Positions 19,834 to 32,432 of a stretch of DNA of 64,000 nucleotides are shown one piece after another (the stretch's first letter is position 1; each line of letters opens with the position of its first letter). Source of the DNA: Chlorops oryzae. Taxonomy: Eukaryota; Arthropoda; Insecta; Diptera; Chloropidae. Both the position numbers and the translations under genes were made by a program. Under the pieces are notes generated by a model, which was not told where the DNA came from, ran no database searches, and saw only the letters and a program-made list of their open reading frames with translations. The DNA is taken from contig CM035807.1 in the NCBI GenBank assembly GCA_020466095.1, positions 49,093,004-49,157,003 on the forward strand, read 5' to 3'.

Positions 19834-21115
19834 GGTGTAGTAAAAAGAAATCCATTATTTTTGCATTAAATTGAGGGCTTTATTTAAGATAGTTAGAATG
19901 ACCCGATTTAGGTCAAATATGCGCCGTTTTGTTCGATAACTTGTTGCCATTTTAAAGGTTATTTCATTATGCCTCTCTCATAGAAGCCCTCGTTCCTATT
20001 AGCAAAAAATTGAGACAGTCGAATTTCAGAAGCCTCTCTTGAAGCGAATGTTTCACCAGCAAAATTGTTCGCCATGGACAGGAACAGATGGTAATCACTT
20101 GGTGCCAGGTGCGGACTATAAGGTGGATGCAGAAGAACCTCCCAACCAAACTCCCGGAGCTTCTGGCGAGTCACTATCGATGTGTGTGGCCTGGCGTTGT
20201 CCTGATGGAACACAATTCCTCTCCTATTGGCCAAAGCTGGCCGCTTATGGGCGATTGCTTCCTTCAGACGGTCCAATTGTTGACAGTAGAGTTCCGAGTT
20301 AAGAGTTTTGCCGTATGGGAGCAGCTCATAGTAGATAATTCCCTGCCAATCCCACCAAACACACAGCAAAACCTTCCTGGCCGTCAATCCTGGCTTGGCC
20401 ACCGTTTCCGCCGGTTCACCGTGTTTCGACCACGACCGTTTTCGCTTGACGTTGTCGTAAGTGACCCACTTTTCATCACCAGTCACCAACCGCTTCAGAA
20501 ATGGGTCGATTTTGTTGCGGTTCAGCAGCGATTCGCAGATGGAAATTCGGTCTGTGAGGTTTTTTTGCGTTAACTCGTGTGGCACCCATACATCGAGCTT
20601 CTTTGTGTATCCAGCCTTATTCAAATGGTTCCAAACGGTTTTTTGTGCAATCTTTAGCTCTTTTGCAATCGAAACAGTGCTAACATGACGGTCGGACTCG
20701 ATAATATCCATGATTTTATCGACATTTTCGACAATTGGCCTTCCAGTGCGTGGTGCATCCTTGACATCGAAGTTACCGGAACGGAATCGACGAAACCAAA
20801 ATTGCGCATGATTGGCTGTTACAGTATCAGGTCCATAAACGCTATTCACATTTTCAGCCGCATGGCTTGCGTTTTCTCCCTTATCGAAGAAAAATTGTAA
20901 AATGTAGCGAATTTTCTCTTTGCTGATGTCCATCTTTGACAAGCTCTCAAACAAAACTGAATCAATCAATCAAAAAAGTGTCAAAAAAGCCTTTTTAGTA
21001 GGAACTGTCATCTTTCTAATGCCCCCTAGCGGAACACGATCGGACTTATACAACGCGAGATGCAGATAAATAACGCCATCTATTGGAAAAATAATGGATT
21101 TCTTTTTACTACACC
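19834..21115 (-). mobile_element. mariner element 1 (mellifera-like), 1282 bp
   Basis: Perfect 29-bp TIRs start GGTGTAGTAAAAAGAAATCC at both ends. TA duplications lie outside (19832-19833, 21116-21117). It is inserted in the gypsy protease coding region. Confidence 0.97.
19959..20933 (-). CDS. mariner transposase, nearly complete
   Basis: The start is taken at MDISKEKIRYILQ (20933), because mariner transposases begin here; an in-frame ATG exists 12 codons upstream. The N-terminal HTH region includes FWFRRFRSGNFDVKDAPRTG, followed by WVPHELT. The catalytic triad is D,D34D: Asp in VTGDEKW, Asp in FHQDNARPHT, and Asp in APSDYHLF 34 residues later. The non-catalytic Asp of YSPDLAPSD is His here. 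The frame ends at a TAA after GIMK, about 17 codons before the usual C-terminus; the related copy at 62157 has a Leu codon there. It cuts and pastes at TA sites. Activity is unlikely but not excluded. Confidence 0.92.
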   Translation of the reverse strand: MDISKEKIRYILQFFFDKGENASHAAENVNSVYGPDTVTANHAQFWFRRFRSGNFDVKDAPRTGRPIVENVDKIMDIIESDRHVSTVSIAKELKIAQKTVWNHLNKAGYTKKLDVWVPHELTQKNLTDRISICESLLNRNKIDPFLKRLVTGDEKWVTYDNVKRKRSWSKHGEPAETVAKPGLTARKVLLCVWWDWQGIIYYELLPYGKTLNSELYCQQLDRLKEAIAHKRPALANRRGIVFHQDNARPHTSIVTRQKLREFGWEVLLHPPYSPHLAPSDYHLFLSMANNFAGETFASREASEIRLSQFFANRNEGFYERGIMK

Positions 21116-24100
21116 TAATATATGCATTGACAGTAGCGACTCATGTGCAATTTCAGGAATCTCAAAGAAAGACATTGTGACTTTAGGGACATGTATTTTG
21201 CCTATAAATATAGAGGATAGTGTTTTAAGACACAAATTCAGTGTTGTAGATGATTCATTTCCTATAAGGTCAAGTGGAATTTTAGGAAGAGATTTTTTTG
21301 CAAAGTTCAGAGCAAAGATTAACTATGAAAATTTTACCTTTTCTTTTACACATAGAGGCATCGACCACATTTTTGATTTAATTCCCAAAGAAGTTCTTCT
21401 CACTAATATAAGGAAACAAAAATATTTGTCCACCAACGATTTAAACTTGCGATGGTTAAAGTTGAAAACGCTTTTGAATTTACAAAATTTAGACTATTCC
21501 ACTAGCAAATCAATAACGGCTCTTTGCAATAAATTTCAAAATCTATTTTATTTAAACAATGAAGAATTATCAGTTAATAACTTTTATGAACAAAAGCTAG
21601 TACTAACAGACTACAGTCCTATTTATATTAAAAATTATCGCCTTCCCCATAGCCAACTAAATGAAATCAATAAACAGGTTCAAGAACTGCTAAACAAAGG
21701 CATTATTGAACATTCTACTAGCCCCTACAATTCACCTTTACTAATAGTACCAAAAAAAGACTCAGGACAAGAAAAAAAATGGCGATTAGTAGTTGATTTT
21801 CGCCAGCTAAATAAAAAACTAGTCGATGACAAATTTCCCATTTCAAGATTGGAGGATGTACTCGATAAATTAGAAGGTGCTAAATATTTCTCCACATTAG
21901 ACATGACAAATTCATTCCATCAAATTCCGCTCAGTAAACAATCAAGACCTTTAACAGCTTTTTCAACAAACAACGGACATTATCATTTTAAAACCGTTCC
22001 ATTTGGATTAAAATTAGCTTCAAACAGTTTCCAAAGAATGTTGACAATAGCACTCTCAGGCTTAGACAATATATGCTTTATATATATAGACGACATTATA
22101 GTTTTTGGCAAAACAATATCAGAGCATAATTCAAATCTTCAACAAGTATTCCAAAGATTACAAAAATACAATTTACAGTTAAATGCATCAAAATGTAACT
22201 TTTTTAAAAACGAAGTAATATTTTTAGGTCATAAAATAACAGACCTTGGCGTAACAGCTGACCCAGAAAAATGCAAGGTAGTGAAAGACTTTCCAAGACC
22301 TACAAATTCAAATGAAGTAAGAAGATTCGTTGCATTTTGCAATTATTATAGAAAATTCGTAAAAAACTTTGCAGAAATGGCAAACCCCCTGAATAATTTA
22401 CTCAAAAAGAACGTAGTTTTTAATTGGAGACCTGAATGCGAAAAATCATTTCAAATATTAAAAAACTCACTCATTAACCCACCAATCTTACAATATCCAA
22501 ATCTTCAAAAAGAATTCATTCTAACCACAGACGCCTCAAACTACGCCCTTGGTTCAGTACTTTCTCAAGGTACCATAGGATCCGATCTTCCTATTGCATA
22601 TGCCAGTAGATCTTTAAATACACACGAACTAAATAAACCGATAATAGAAAAAGAACTTTTAGCCATTCATTGGGCAATAAATCATTTTAGACCCTACCTA
22701 TATGGTAAATTTTTCAAAATAGTAACAGATCATAGACCATTAGTTTCATTGTTTAAACACAAAAACCCCTCTTCAAAACTCACCAGAATTCGAATGGATC
22801 TCATGGAATATGATTTTGAAATTATTTATAAACAAGGAAAATTAAACACTAATGCTGATGCACTTTCTAGAATTCCAGTAAATTCTAATGAATTAAAAAC
22901 TTTGATACCATGCATTGCAGCAATAACTAGAAGTACAAATAAAAATGTGACCCGTCCAAATAGAACACCTACCCCCACAAAGAGGATTAGCTATCCGCAC
23001 ATGTGGGAATGTATATCTATATCGGACATAAGAAATTTACCTATTCTTAAATTTGTACAAAAACAGGGAAATAATAAACGCAAAAAGCTTAATAATTTGC
23101 AGACTTTTGCCATAATTAAAAACAATGTTTTGATTGAATCAAGCGATAAACCATACTGCACAAGCCAGGTCTTGGAGAAGCTGATTCCAGTACTACAAAG
23201 CAATGGCATAAGTAAGCTAGCTCTTTCCAAGAAGGACCTAGTATTTGAATCTATGAGTCAACAAGAATTAAAAATTTTATATGAAGAGACACTGCAGAAA
23301 CACATGAATAAGGGATTGTGCACTCCCATAACAATTATTTTATTCAAACCCCCCGAATCAATTAATAACGAACCTGATCAGTTACGTTTCATTAAAGAAA
23401 ATCATTTATCTTTACTCGGAGGTCACACCGGTGTAAACAGGACAATAGCTAAGTTGAAACAACGCTATGTCTGGAAAGGTATGAATAAAGTGGTAAAGAA
23501 ATTCATACAAAATTGCGAAATTTGCAAGAAAAATAAAATTACCGTACATACTAAAGAGAAGATGATAATCACTGAAACCCCTTCTAGTCCTTTTGAAGTA
23601 GTATCAATTGACACAATAGGACCCTTACGCCCATCAAATAATTTCAGATATATTTTAACTCTACAATGCGACTTAACCAAATACGTCGAAGCTTTCCCTA
23701 TGACATCTAAAGAATCATTAGAAGTAGCAAAAACGATAGTAGAAAAATTCATTTTAAAATATGGTCATTTAAAAACAATGAAAACAGATATGGGAAAATA
23801 ATTTGTAAATCAAACTATTTCAGAAATTTGTAGTTTATTAAACATTGAACAAAAAACCTCAACACCCTATCACCACGAATCTTTAGGTGGAATAGAAAGA
23901 AATCATAGAGTTTTCAACGAATATCTTTTATGTTGCACTGAAGACGCAGAATGGGATAAGAATATACCTTACTATACGTTCTCTTATAATACCACTCCAC
24001 ATACGAGCACAAAATACACCCCCTTTGAATTAATATTTGGAAGATTACCAAGCTTGCCAACAAAGATTTACAGTAACGAACCTATTTACAATTTTGATCG

Positions 24101-24386
24101 TTTTCAAAATGAGCTCAAAGTGAGATTACAAAACGCACATGAGAATGCAAGAAAGTATTTGATTAACTCAAAAATTAAAAATAAAGAATGTTATGACAAG
24201 ATTTCAAATCCTATTGAATTTAAGATAGGTAGCCTAGTTTTCTTAAGAAATTATGCAGGTAAGAAATTAGACAGTCCTTATGAAGGTCCTTTTAAGATAT
24301 TAGAACGACAAGGTGTTAATTCAGTAATATTGTATAAGAATAAAAGAAAACTAGTGCATAACAACAATTTAAAACAATGTGAGTAA

Positions 24387-24409
24387 GAAAATACACAAAA
24401 TATAGATAC
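24387..24409 (+). other. Gypsy 3' tail up to BEL insertion
   Basis: Short gypsy noncoding sequence ending in GATAC (24405-24409), the 5-bp target duplication of the BEL element. The gypsy tail resumes at 33273 after the second GATAC. Confidence 0.85.
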
Positions 24410-24924
24410 TGTTCAGTCCATTCACATAATTAAGCATAAACAGCTACATACATACATATGTATGCAGTCACTTTGCTTATCTTGATTTTGCTTCTGCATA
24501 CATATTCATGTATGTAACTTCATTTGCCTCGTGACGGCACCCAAATCGGCGTTTTTTGGTCTTGGATATGTATGTAGCTTCACTTAAATTGTTTTTCTTG
24601 TTTTATTCGCTTTCGCACCGATTGAATTGCTGAACTTACATTTATCAGAACTTGCATAAAAATGATGACACTCATCAAATCGAATTATTGAATATTTTAA
24701 ATTGAATTTTTGTTTTGTTTAATCAGCTGTTAACTAGTATATAAGAAAGAAATTTTGAAAATAAAAAGGAAGTCAATACTAATTCTCTTGAGTGTTACTT
24801 CGTCGAATCAATCAGGTTCATGTGCTTGATTGAAAATATCTAAATTCACTACATCGATTGCGTTCTGGTTTATGTGCTAGAAGCAAGGACCGAAAGGTAA
24901 ACAATAAACTCAACAGTTTATTCA
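24410..24924 (+). mobile_element. BEL/Pao element 1, 5' LTR (515 bp)
   Basis: It runs from TGTTCAGTCC to GTTTATTCA and is nearly identical to 32753-33267. GATAC lies outside both LTRs. It contains short ATACATA/TATGTAT palindromes near 24455 and AATAAA at about 24903. Confidence 0.97.
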
Positions 24925-24925
24925 T

Positions 24926-25072
24926 TGGTGACCCCGACGTGATAACGCGTAATCCTTAAATCGAAAGTGTTTGCATTGGTAAATCGCGACAGTAAAATTT
25001 AAAATCGAAAGTTTCCGAAATTTAAGGCGCGACGGTCATTTAACTCTGCGGAAATTAATTTCGTCAACAAAA
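24926..25072 (+). promoter_or_regulatory. BEL element 1 primer-binding site and leader
   Basis: TGGTGACCCCGACGTGAT (24926-24943) is one base after the LTR. It is complementary to the tRNA-Trp 3' end and identical to the known Rous sarcoma virus PBS. A 130-bp leader follows to the gag ATG. Confidence 0.92.
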
Positions 25073-26555
25073 ATGGATACTGACATCGGTCCACCAGCTA
25101 GTGATCTTCAACGGCTCTTCAGCGATCAAGAGCAGCTTGGGCAGGCCATTGAAAACATCATCAGGAATGCGAAAAAGGATTCCAAAGAGCGAAAATCAAG
25201 GGCTTACTTCAGGGAAAGATTGTCCAGGCTAACAGAGCTATGGAAATCATTCAACGCAAACCATGCGAACATCATTAGTCAAGAAGAAGTTGAATATGAC
25301 AATAACTACTTCAAAAAAGACTATTATACCGGCATAAAAAAGGTTGTAGAAACTTGGACCGAAACCTTTAAAAAAGGAAGCGAACAAGCAACGGAGCTCG
25401 AAGGTGCAACTGCAAAAACACCTACGGTGCCTACGGTGCTTACTCAGCAACAACAAACATTGGGATCAGGCTCCTCTGAAACTGGGCCATCCTCATCAAA
25501 CAATGTCTTACTCAACAATCAAACAGCTTTAAAGGAGTCGCTCTTAGAATTAAAGGAGCGTATAGAGGCAACAGGCTTCACCACTCACAACAAATCGTTC
25601 TACCGTGGCAAAGCCAGGCTCATAGTAGAACGATTACAAAAAATGGAAACCATTGATAACCAAATTTCATCTTCTACGCAACCACCAATCAATGGTTATT
25701 CAACACGAGAATTCCTAAAGTTTCAAGAGGAAATGAGGGAGCTGGTAGATGAATTAAACGAAGCAAGTCAACCAGCATATTCTTCAGAGTCTACATCATC
25801 CAAAGAAGACTTAGAGGTTCCGTTACCTAAAATTCAACTTTCAAAATTCGACGGAAAATTCTCGCAGTGGACACAGTTCAAAGAGCTATTCGTTGAACTC
25901 ATACACAAAAAGCATATAAGTGATGTGCAGAAAATGTACTACTTATCTACCTTTCTGACAGGAGAGGCAAAAAATTTAATAAAACATCTGTCTATGGCAC
26001 CTGAAAATTATGACATAGCATGGGAAATCGTGACTAGTCGCTACGATAACAAACGGCTATTGGTTACAGAACTCTTGAACAAGTTTCTATCCCAACCTAA
26101 CGTCACATCAGAATCAGCAGCAGCATTGAAGGATTTACATGACGTCACAACTGAATGCATTCATGGACTAAGGGCTCAAAACATTCCCGTTGACCAATGG
26201 GACATTCTAGTGGCACATCTTCTCATAAAAAAGCTTGATCGAAACACTCATACAGCATTCGAGCAAGCCCTAACAGACAATAGAAATCCAGTAAAACTCC
26301 AATGTGTCCTGAAATTCATAGAACATCGGTTCCAGTCACTAGAAGCACTAGGAAAAAACACAAAGACAACATCATCTAGAACATCAGCTTCGGTGGTAAA
26401 ACCTAAATCAACCGAATCAAAATGCAGTGTTTGCACTGGTGAAGAACATCAGCTATATGCTTGCAACAAATTCAAGGATGAAACTTTATCCAAAAAATGG
26501 CAATGGGTGAAGCAACTGAAATTGTGCTGCAACTGCCTGAAGTCCGGCCACAAGG
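25073..26555 (+). CDS. gag: BEL element 1 Gag region
   Basis: The frame starts at ATG 25073 (MDTDIGPPASDLQRLF). The middle (about residues 255-450; LSKFDGKFSQWTQFKELF, VTSRYDNKRLLV) is the DUF1759 Gag domain of BEL/Pao. A zinc-knuckle block follows (CSVCTGEEHQLYAC and CCNCLKSGHK, about 26430-26545). BEL elements normally encode one Gag-Pol-type frame. Here the knuckle region shifts frame between about 26545 and 26565. The remaining knuckle residues (CKSGHCKHCEKKHH) are in the frame that becomes pol, so a one-base indel separates gag and pol. The frame's own last ~65 codons to 26761 are out-of-frame read-through. Confidence 0.88.
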
Positions 26556-29500
26556 CAATGATTGCAAGTCTGGTCATTGTAAGCATTGCGAAAAAAAACA
26601 CCATTCAACACTTCACTCCAAGCACAATTCACAGCAAGATGTTCAACAAGAGCCTGAAGCGAATAATGCATCCGAAAATAAAAGTACGACCAGCCTTCTA
26701 TCAAGGGAATCACTTACAAAAACCAATTACGTTCTACTGGGTACAGCACGCGTTATCGTAACCACAAATAATGGCGAGCAGATTGAATGTAGAGCAATTC
26801 TGGACTCCGGATCTCAAATCAACGTTGCAACGGAAAAATTTGTCAAAAAGTTAAATGTGAAAACCAAGTCAACTAGCCTACGTATTGAAGGAATCGGCAA
26901 AACAAAAAAAAATGCACATCATCGAGTCAGTTTAAAAATTCACTCTCGTGTGAACAAGTTTTCAACGTCAGTCGATGCTCATGTTTTGCCACAAATCGTT
27001 TCAAAACAGCCAAGTCAAGACATTGACACTTCAAAATGGAATCTACCGCGTAAAATTGAGTTGGCAGACCCTGATTTCAGTAAATCCAACAAAGTGGACT
27101 TACTTTTAGGAGCAGAATTCTACCATCTGTTATTATGTGAAGGAAAACTTGAAATTGGAGAAAATCTTCCCATCATGCAGAATAGCGTTTTTGGCTGGAT
27201 TCTTGCAGGAAAAGTTCAGCAACCTGAGGAGCCTACAGCAGTGTGTGGAATTTGTTCTGACAACGACTTAGAGGAGGCAATTTCGAAATTTTGGAAACTG
27301 GAAGAAGTCGCCGAATCTACTAAACCAATTTCGATAGCAGAAAAATTATGTGAGGAGCATTTTCTACTCAACACAAGGAAAACCCAATCCGGTCGCTTCA
27401 TGGTCAAAATACCACTATCAGGTGATATATCGTTAATCGGTGAATCCAAGAGGTTAGCGTACAATAGACTTATCGGTCTGGAAAAAAGGCTTGCGAAAAA
27501 CGATATCCTTCGACAGCAATATAAAGACTTCATGAAAGAATATGAAACGCTTGGTCATATGACTGAAATCGCACCAGATAACGTCTCGAATCCACATTAC
27601 TTCATACCACATCATTGTGTGATACGCCCAGAGAGTACGAGCACTAAGCTACGCGTTGTTTTTGATGCATCAGCGAAAACAACGACAGGAATTTCGATAA
27701 ACGAGCTTATGTACACAGGTCGCACAGTTCAAAGCGAATTGTTCTCAATACTTCTACGCTTTCGAATGCCGAGATTCGTCTTTAAAACAGACATTGAGAA
27801 GATGTATAGACAGATCCTAATACATCCTCACGACAGAATGCTTCAACTCATCATGTGGAGAGACGATCACAATCAACCTGTCAAATACTTCCAGTTAAAC
27901 ACAGTGACTTATGGAACAAGGTCTGCCCCATTCCTTGCTACAAGATGCCTATACAAAATAGCAGAAGAAAACATCAATAAATACCCGGCAGGTGCCGCAG
28001 CTCTCAGAGACAATTTTTATGTGGACGACGGGCTAGCGGGCGCAAATTCACTAGCCGAAGCTATTGAAATAAAAAATCAGCTGACTACCATACTGAAGGA
28101 GGCAGGAATGAACCCCAAAAAATGGAGTGCTAATTCTCCCAGGCTGATGCAAGGTATTCCAGCAGAAGATCAAGAGATTAATCTTGATTTCGATAGCAAC
28201 ACCAACGAATCAATCAAAACACTCGGACTGCGATGGCTTCCGACTACAGATGAGTTTTGCATCAAGGCCTCAATTACTGATGAAACAAAATTCACAAAAA
28301 GGCAAGTTACGTCAGAAATAGCGAAAATATTTGACCCATTAGGATTAGTTGCCCCAGCTGTAGTAACCGCCAAAATATTCATCCAACACTTATGGGACCT
28401 AAAGCTTGACTGGGACGTCTCCATCCCACCAGAACTCCATACAAGGTGGCTTAACTTTCGAACAAGCTTACAGTCACCCAACAATGTCAAAATTCCACGT
28501 CACATATTCAATAACAGCGAAATAATATCCACACAATTACATGCGTTTTGTGATGCATCCCAGAAAGCATATGGCACATGCATTTACATAAGATCAAAAA
28601 ATAAAGATAAAACCGTAACAGCAAGACTACTCTGCTCAAAAAATAGAGTAGCTCCATTAAAAATACTCACAATTCCACGTCTAGAACTCTGTGCAGCAGT
28701 GTTGGCTGCCGAACTGGTGGCGCGAGTGAAGGCGGACCTAAAACTAAACAATGTTGCGACGTACTTCTGGTCAGATTCACGAATTGTTCTCTCTTGGATT
28801 AACCAAAAGTCGACAGCATTTCAAACATTCGTTTCCCATCGCATACAAAAAATTCAAGATCTAACCATTCCTGAACAGTGGCGGCATGTACAATCAAAGC
28901 AAAATCCAGCCGACATTCTTTCACGTGGAATAAATCCACAGGAATTAGCAACCGCGCACATCTGGTTCTTCGGACCAATGTTCCTGTACCATCATGAGGA
29001 TACTTGGACATCTCCACTGCAGAGTAACACACTTGAAACAACATTGTTAGAACGGAAGACAACAACTTTAGCAGCATCAGCATCATCATCCTCATCATCA
29101 ACATTAGGCCCATGCGTTCCATTAATTCACAAAATCGATGCAAGAAACAAATTCAGATACCTTCAGCGAGTAATAGGCTACGTTATTCGATTTACTCAAA
29201 ATTGCAGACAATCAAGAACTTCTCGGCCAAAAAACATACAGCTTTCACCCTCAGAGCTCGAATCAGCGTTAAAATACATAATCAAAGAAGTCCAGTTCAG
29301 CGAATTTAAGGATGCAATAAAAATGCTTCGCAAGGGAGAGCATCTACCAAATTCCAACAACTTAAGCTCTCTGTCTCCATTCCTTGATGAGGAAGGAGTA
29401 TTGAGAGTTGGCGGTAGACTTGAACATTCGTCTCAAGGTTATGACGCGAAACACCAAATGTTGCTGCCGTTTAACGACTCTATAGTGAAATTATTGATAG

Positions 29501-30690
29501 AGGCCGTTCATCAAGAAAACTTTCACTGCACAGCACAAACACTCATGGCAATCCTTCGACAAAAGTTCTGGCCCATTCGAGGAAAACAATTGACAAGATC
29601 CATTGTGAATCACTGTATTCGTTGTAGACGAGCAAAACCGATGTTATTCAATCAAATTATGGGCCAATTACCAGCTGCACGAGTGGAACCAGCTCGACCC
29701 TTTGTGACGACGGGAGTGGATTATTGTGGACCGTTCAAGATACATTTCAACGTCAGGGAAAAACACCCCCAAAAAGCTTATATTGCCATATTTTGCTGCT
29801 TTGTTACTAAGGCAGTGCACTTAGAACTCGTTTCAAACCTATCAACAGAAGCATTCATCGGAGCTCTGAAAAGATTCTCCGCACTAAGAGGACACTGGAA
29901 AACATTATATAGTGACAACGCAACGAACTTCGTGGGAGCTCGCAATTTAATCGAAGATGCTGTTCTTTCACCTTCAGCTCAGGATAGCATCATAAAAACA
30001 TGCAGTGCTAAAGGAATAGAATTCCGCTTCATCCCACCCAGATCGCCTCACTTCGGAGGGCTTTGGGAAGCAGCAGTGAAGTCAGCAAAGCATCTTTTGT
30101 TACGAACCTTGGAAATAGCATCATTAACTGATGAACAACTCCGAACAGCAATTGCAGAAGTAAGTGCAATACTAAATTCAAGACCACTCACACCAATGTC
30201 GGATGACCCCAATGACCTTAACGCTTTAACACCAGGTCATTTTTTAATTGGCGAACCATTAATTTCCACGATTGACCAAGGCATCCTCCAATCAGCAAGC
30301 ACACTACAAGGACAATGGAAAAGAGTTACAGAACTTAGAAAAGAATTCTGGGACCGCTGGTCGAAGGAATACTTAGCTGACCTTCAACACAAATATAAAT
30401 GGAAAGGACCAAAAACAGACGTCCAGGAAGGAACACTGGTTATCATGAAGGAAGACAATCTTCCAGTACTACAATGGCCTCTGGGAAGAATCGTTCAAGT
30501 ATATCGAGGCGATGACCATGTAGTGAGAGTGGTCGACGTCAAAACAGAAAAGGGAATTTATAAACGCGCAATTCACCGATTAGCCCCTCTGTTTCCACCT
30601 GACAACTTTAACAAGGCAGCTCAACAAATTGAAACCATCGAACAAGAACCAAACTCAGTAAAAGAAGAAGCCATTCCATGTAAGCGAAGA
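26556..30690 (+). CDS. pol: BEL element 1 Pol (protease, RT, RNase H, integrase)
   Basis: One long uninterrupted frame (open 26497-31200). The protease ILDSGSQINVA is at about 26800. RT has FKTDIEKMYRQI (about 27781) and FYVDDGLAG (about 28015). RNase H has AFCDASQKAYGT (about 28543). The integrase zinc region is HxnH-CIRCRR at about 29520-29630. The core has GVDYCGPF (about 29716), YSDNATNFVGA (about 29908) and PHFGGLWEAA (about 30046), giving D, D, E. A C-terminal DUF5641-like segment (about 30330-30600; WDRWSKEYL, GTLVIMKEDN) closes Pol. No stop separates Pol from the following env-like part. This is the best preserved pol in the window; only the gag-side frameshift damages it. Confidence 0.95.
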
Positions 30691-32432
30691 CGAACACGGC
30701 CCAGCCTCACACTTATGTCATTAGTAATGTTATTATTACTACCATTGGTCATGGGCAGTGCTGTGAAGGTTAATAGACAACCAAACATACCAGGAATTCA
30801 TTTTGAAGAAATCGGCCAAATTAAAATCATCGTAACCAATTGGAAATTCATTATATTTTTTGATGTAGAACCTTTTAAGAAAGACTTAATACTTCTTAAA
30901 TCAGGAATAACAGGTCTACAAAAAATATGCAACTCCACCGGCAATAAACCACCATGTGCAATTACTACCAATTACCTCCAAAGGGTTGAGCAAGAACTTG
31001 ACTCAGGATTCGAATTACTATCAAAAAGGAAGAAAAGGGGCGCTATGGACATAATAGGAAATATTGCAAATTCACTATTTGGAGTGTTGGACTCTAACTA
31101 CGAAGAACAGATGTCAAAAACAATTTCTCATGTTCAAAGTAATGAGGCTCACTTAATCAACTTGCTGAAAATCAAACGTCTTTTATCGACTCAACAATAA
31201 ATATAATCAAAAAAGTCCAAGCAAACGTCAAAACAAAATTACACGAAATCGATGAAAGATTAAATTTAATTGGTTCAGAACTTGGGTATGGGGCAACATC
31301 TATGCTTCAATCTACCCAAAAAATAACAAGTCTTTTCATTCAACTCCTGGTGCTATCATTATCTCTTCAACGATCACGATCATCAATACTAGATGTTCTA
31401 ATAGACAGCCATCATGGAAAAATAAGTCCGCTCTTGCTCACCCCACAACAGTTTGCTGATGAAATAGGCAGAATTAAGGCACATCTCCCACCACATTTAC
31501 AACTACCAGCAACACCGGAAAATGTACTGCAATTTTATAAGTTACTTGACGTTAACGGAATTGTAGCAGAAAATCATGTAGTGTTCAACATCAACGTACC
31601 ACTAATTGATCAAAGAATGTTTCATTTGTATTATTTAACGCCAGTCCCAGCAATCATAAATAAAACATTAGCATCAATATCTTTGACAACTTCATATCTT
31701 GCCATCAGCGATCATCGTGACGAGTTTTTTGGTATGAGCAACGAAAAATTGGAATTATGCCCACAAGTCAACAACATCTTTTTGTGCCCTAATATACAAT
31801 CAACACTTCACAAAGGAACAAATGCATATAAATGTGAGCTAAGCCTATTCAATTCTGACTCACATCCATCATGTGTGCTGCAATCTACAACTGAACAGAC
31901 CATGTGGTATCAACTCCATATAAAAAATAAATGGATTTTTGCGTCGACAATTTCGCGACAATTAACCTCAGTATGCGGCGATCAAAGTGAGATAATAACA
32001 CTTAACGGAACAAGCATATTGGAACTGCAAGCAGAATGCACTCTTAAGGGAGACGACATCATCATTCATGGACGCCATGTTAAGTCTTCCACACTTCATG
32101 AAGCTTACACCTCAATTGGAGTTCTACAAACAAACTTTAACGAACGATTCACAAAGCTTTCACCGCTTCACTCATATGCAACACAAATAGAAGAATTAGC
32201 ACGAATTCAAAGGGAATTAAAGGCACATCAAGCATTCGATTTGCCACCAAACATAACAACAACTGTCACACACAGCACAATCATTGCTTACGGATCTCTT
32301 ATACTGGTCTCCTGTGTAGCAGCGATTCTACTAATAAAATGCTGGATTTCAAGACGTAAGCAGAGAGCTCTTGCAATCCCTCCTCCAAAGCCTGCCAGAA
32401 GAAGATCTACATTTGAATTATCTACAATATAA
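30691..32432 (+). pseudogene. env: BEL element 1 env-like region (baculovirus F-like), broken
   Basis: Downstream of integrase the same frame continues into a hydrophobic signal-like segment (about 30712-30756) and Cys residues. Next is a furin-type site, RKKR (about 31030), followed directly by a Gly/Ala-rich hydrophobic stretch resembling a fusion peptide. The frame stops at 31198-31200. A second frame (31302-32432, 376 codons) carries the rest of an F-like ectodomain: Cys residues and N-glycosylation sites such as NKT and NGT. A transmembrane segment at about 32281-32340 and a basic cytoplasmic tail complete it. This organisation resembles the Env of roo-like BEL elements and baculovirus F proteins. 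As it stands it is interrupted between 31200 and 31302 and cannot encode one glycoprotein. Confidence 0.82.

Larger units (their letters stand above)
19684..24386 (+). pseudogene. pol: Gypsy pol (protease, RT, RNase H, integrase), split by mariner
   Basis: The protease active site LIDTGADLSL lies at about 19779-19808. The frame is then cut by mariner (19834-21115) and resumes at 21118. RT shows WRLVVDFRQLN (about 21781) and FIYIDDIIVF (about 22075). RNase H shows TTDASNYALGSVLSQ (about 22525). The integrase zinc domain is at about 23400-23535 (HTGVNR, CEICKKN). The core has first Asp in SIDTIGPL (about 23605) and second Asp in KTDMG (about 23780). A TAA at 23799-23801 replaces the codon right after KTDMGK; the rest (ESLGGIERNH at about 23880, then the C-terminal domain to 24386) stays open. 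Only the mariner insertion and this stop break it. The element ends without an env frame, as is usual for mdg1/412. Confidence 0.92.

Noticed and set aside
20088..20573. 161-codon plus-strand open frame (and its mirror at 62407-63003)
   Set aside because: It is antisense to the mariner transposase catalytic region, which has clear motifs. The frame has none and occurs in both copies only because the transposase does.
31200..31302. Gap between the two env-like frames as a possible intron
   Set aside because: I could not place a convincing donor and acceptor pair that keeps frame, and BEL env of this type is normally unspliced; a mutation is simpler.
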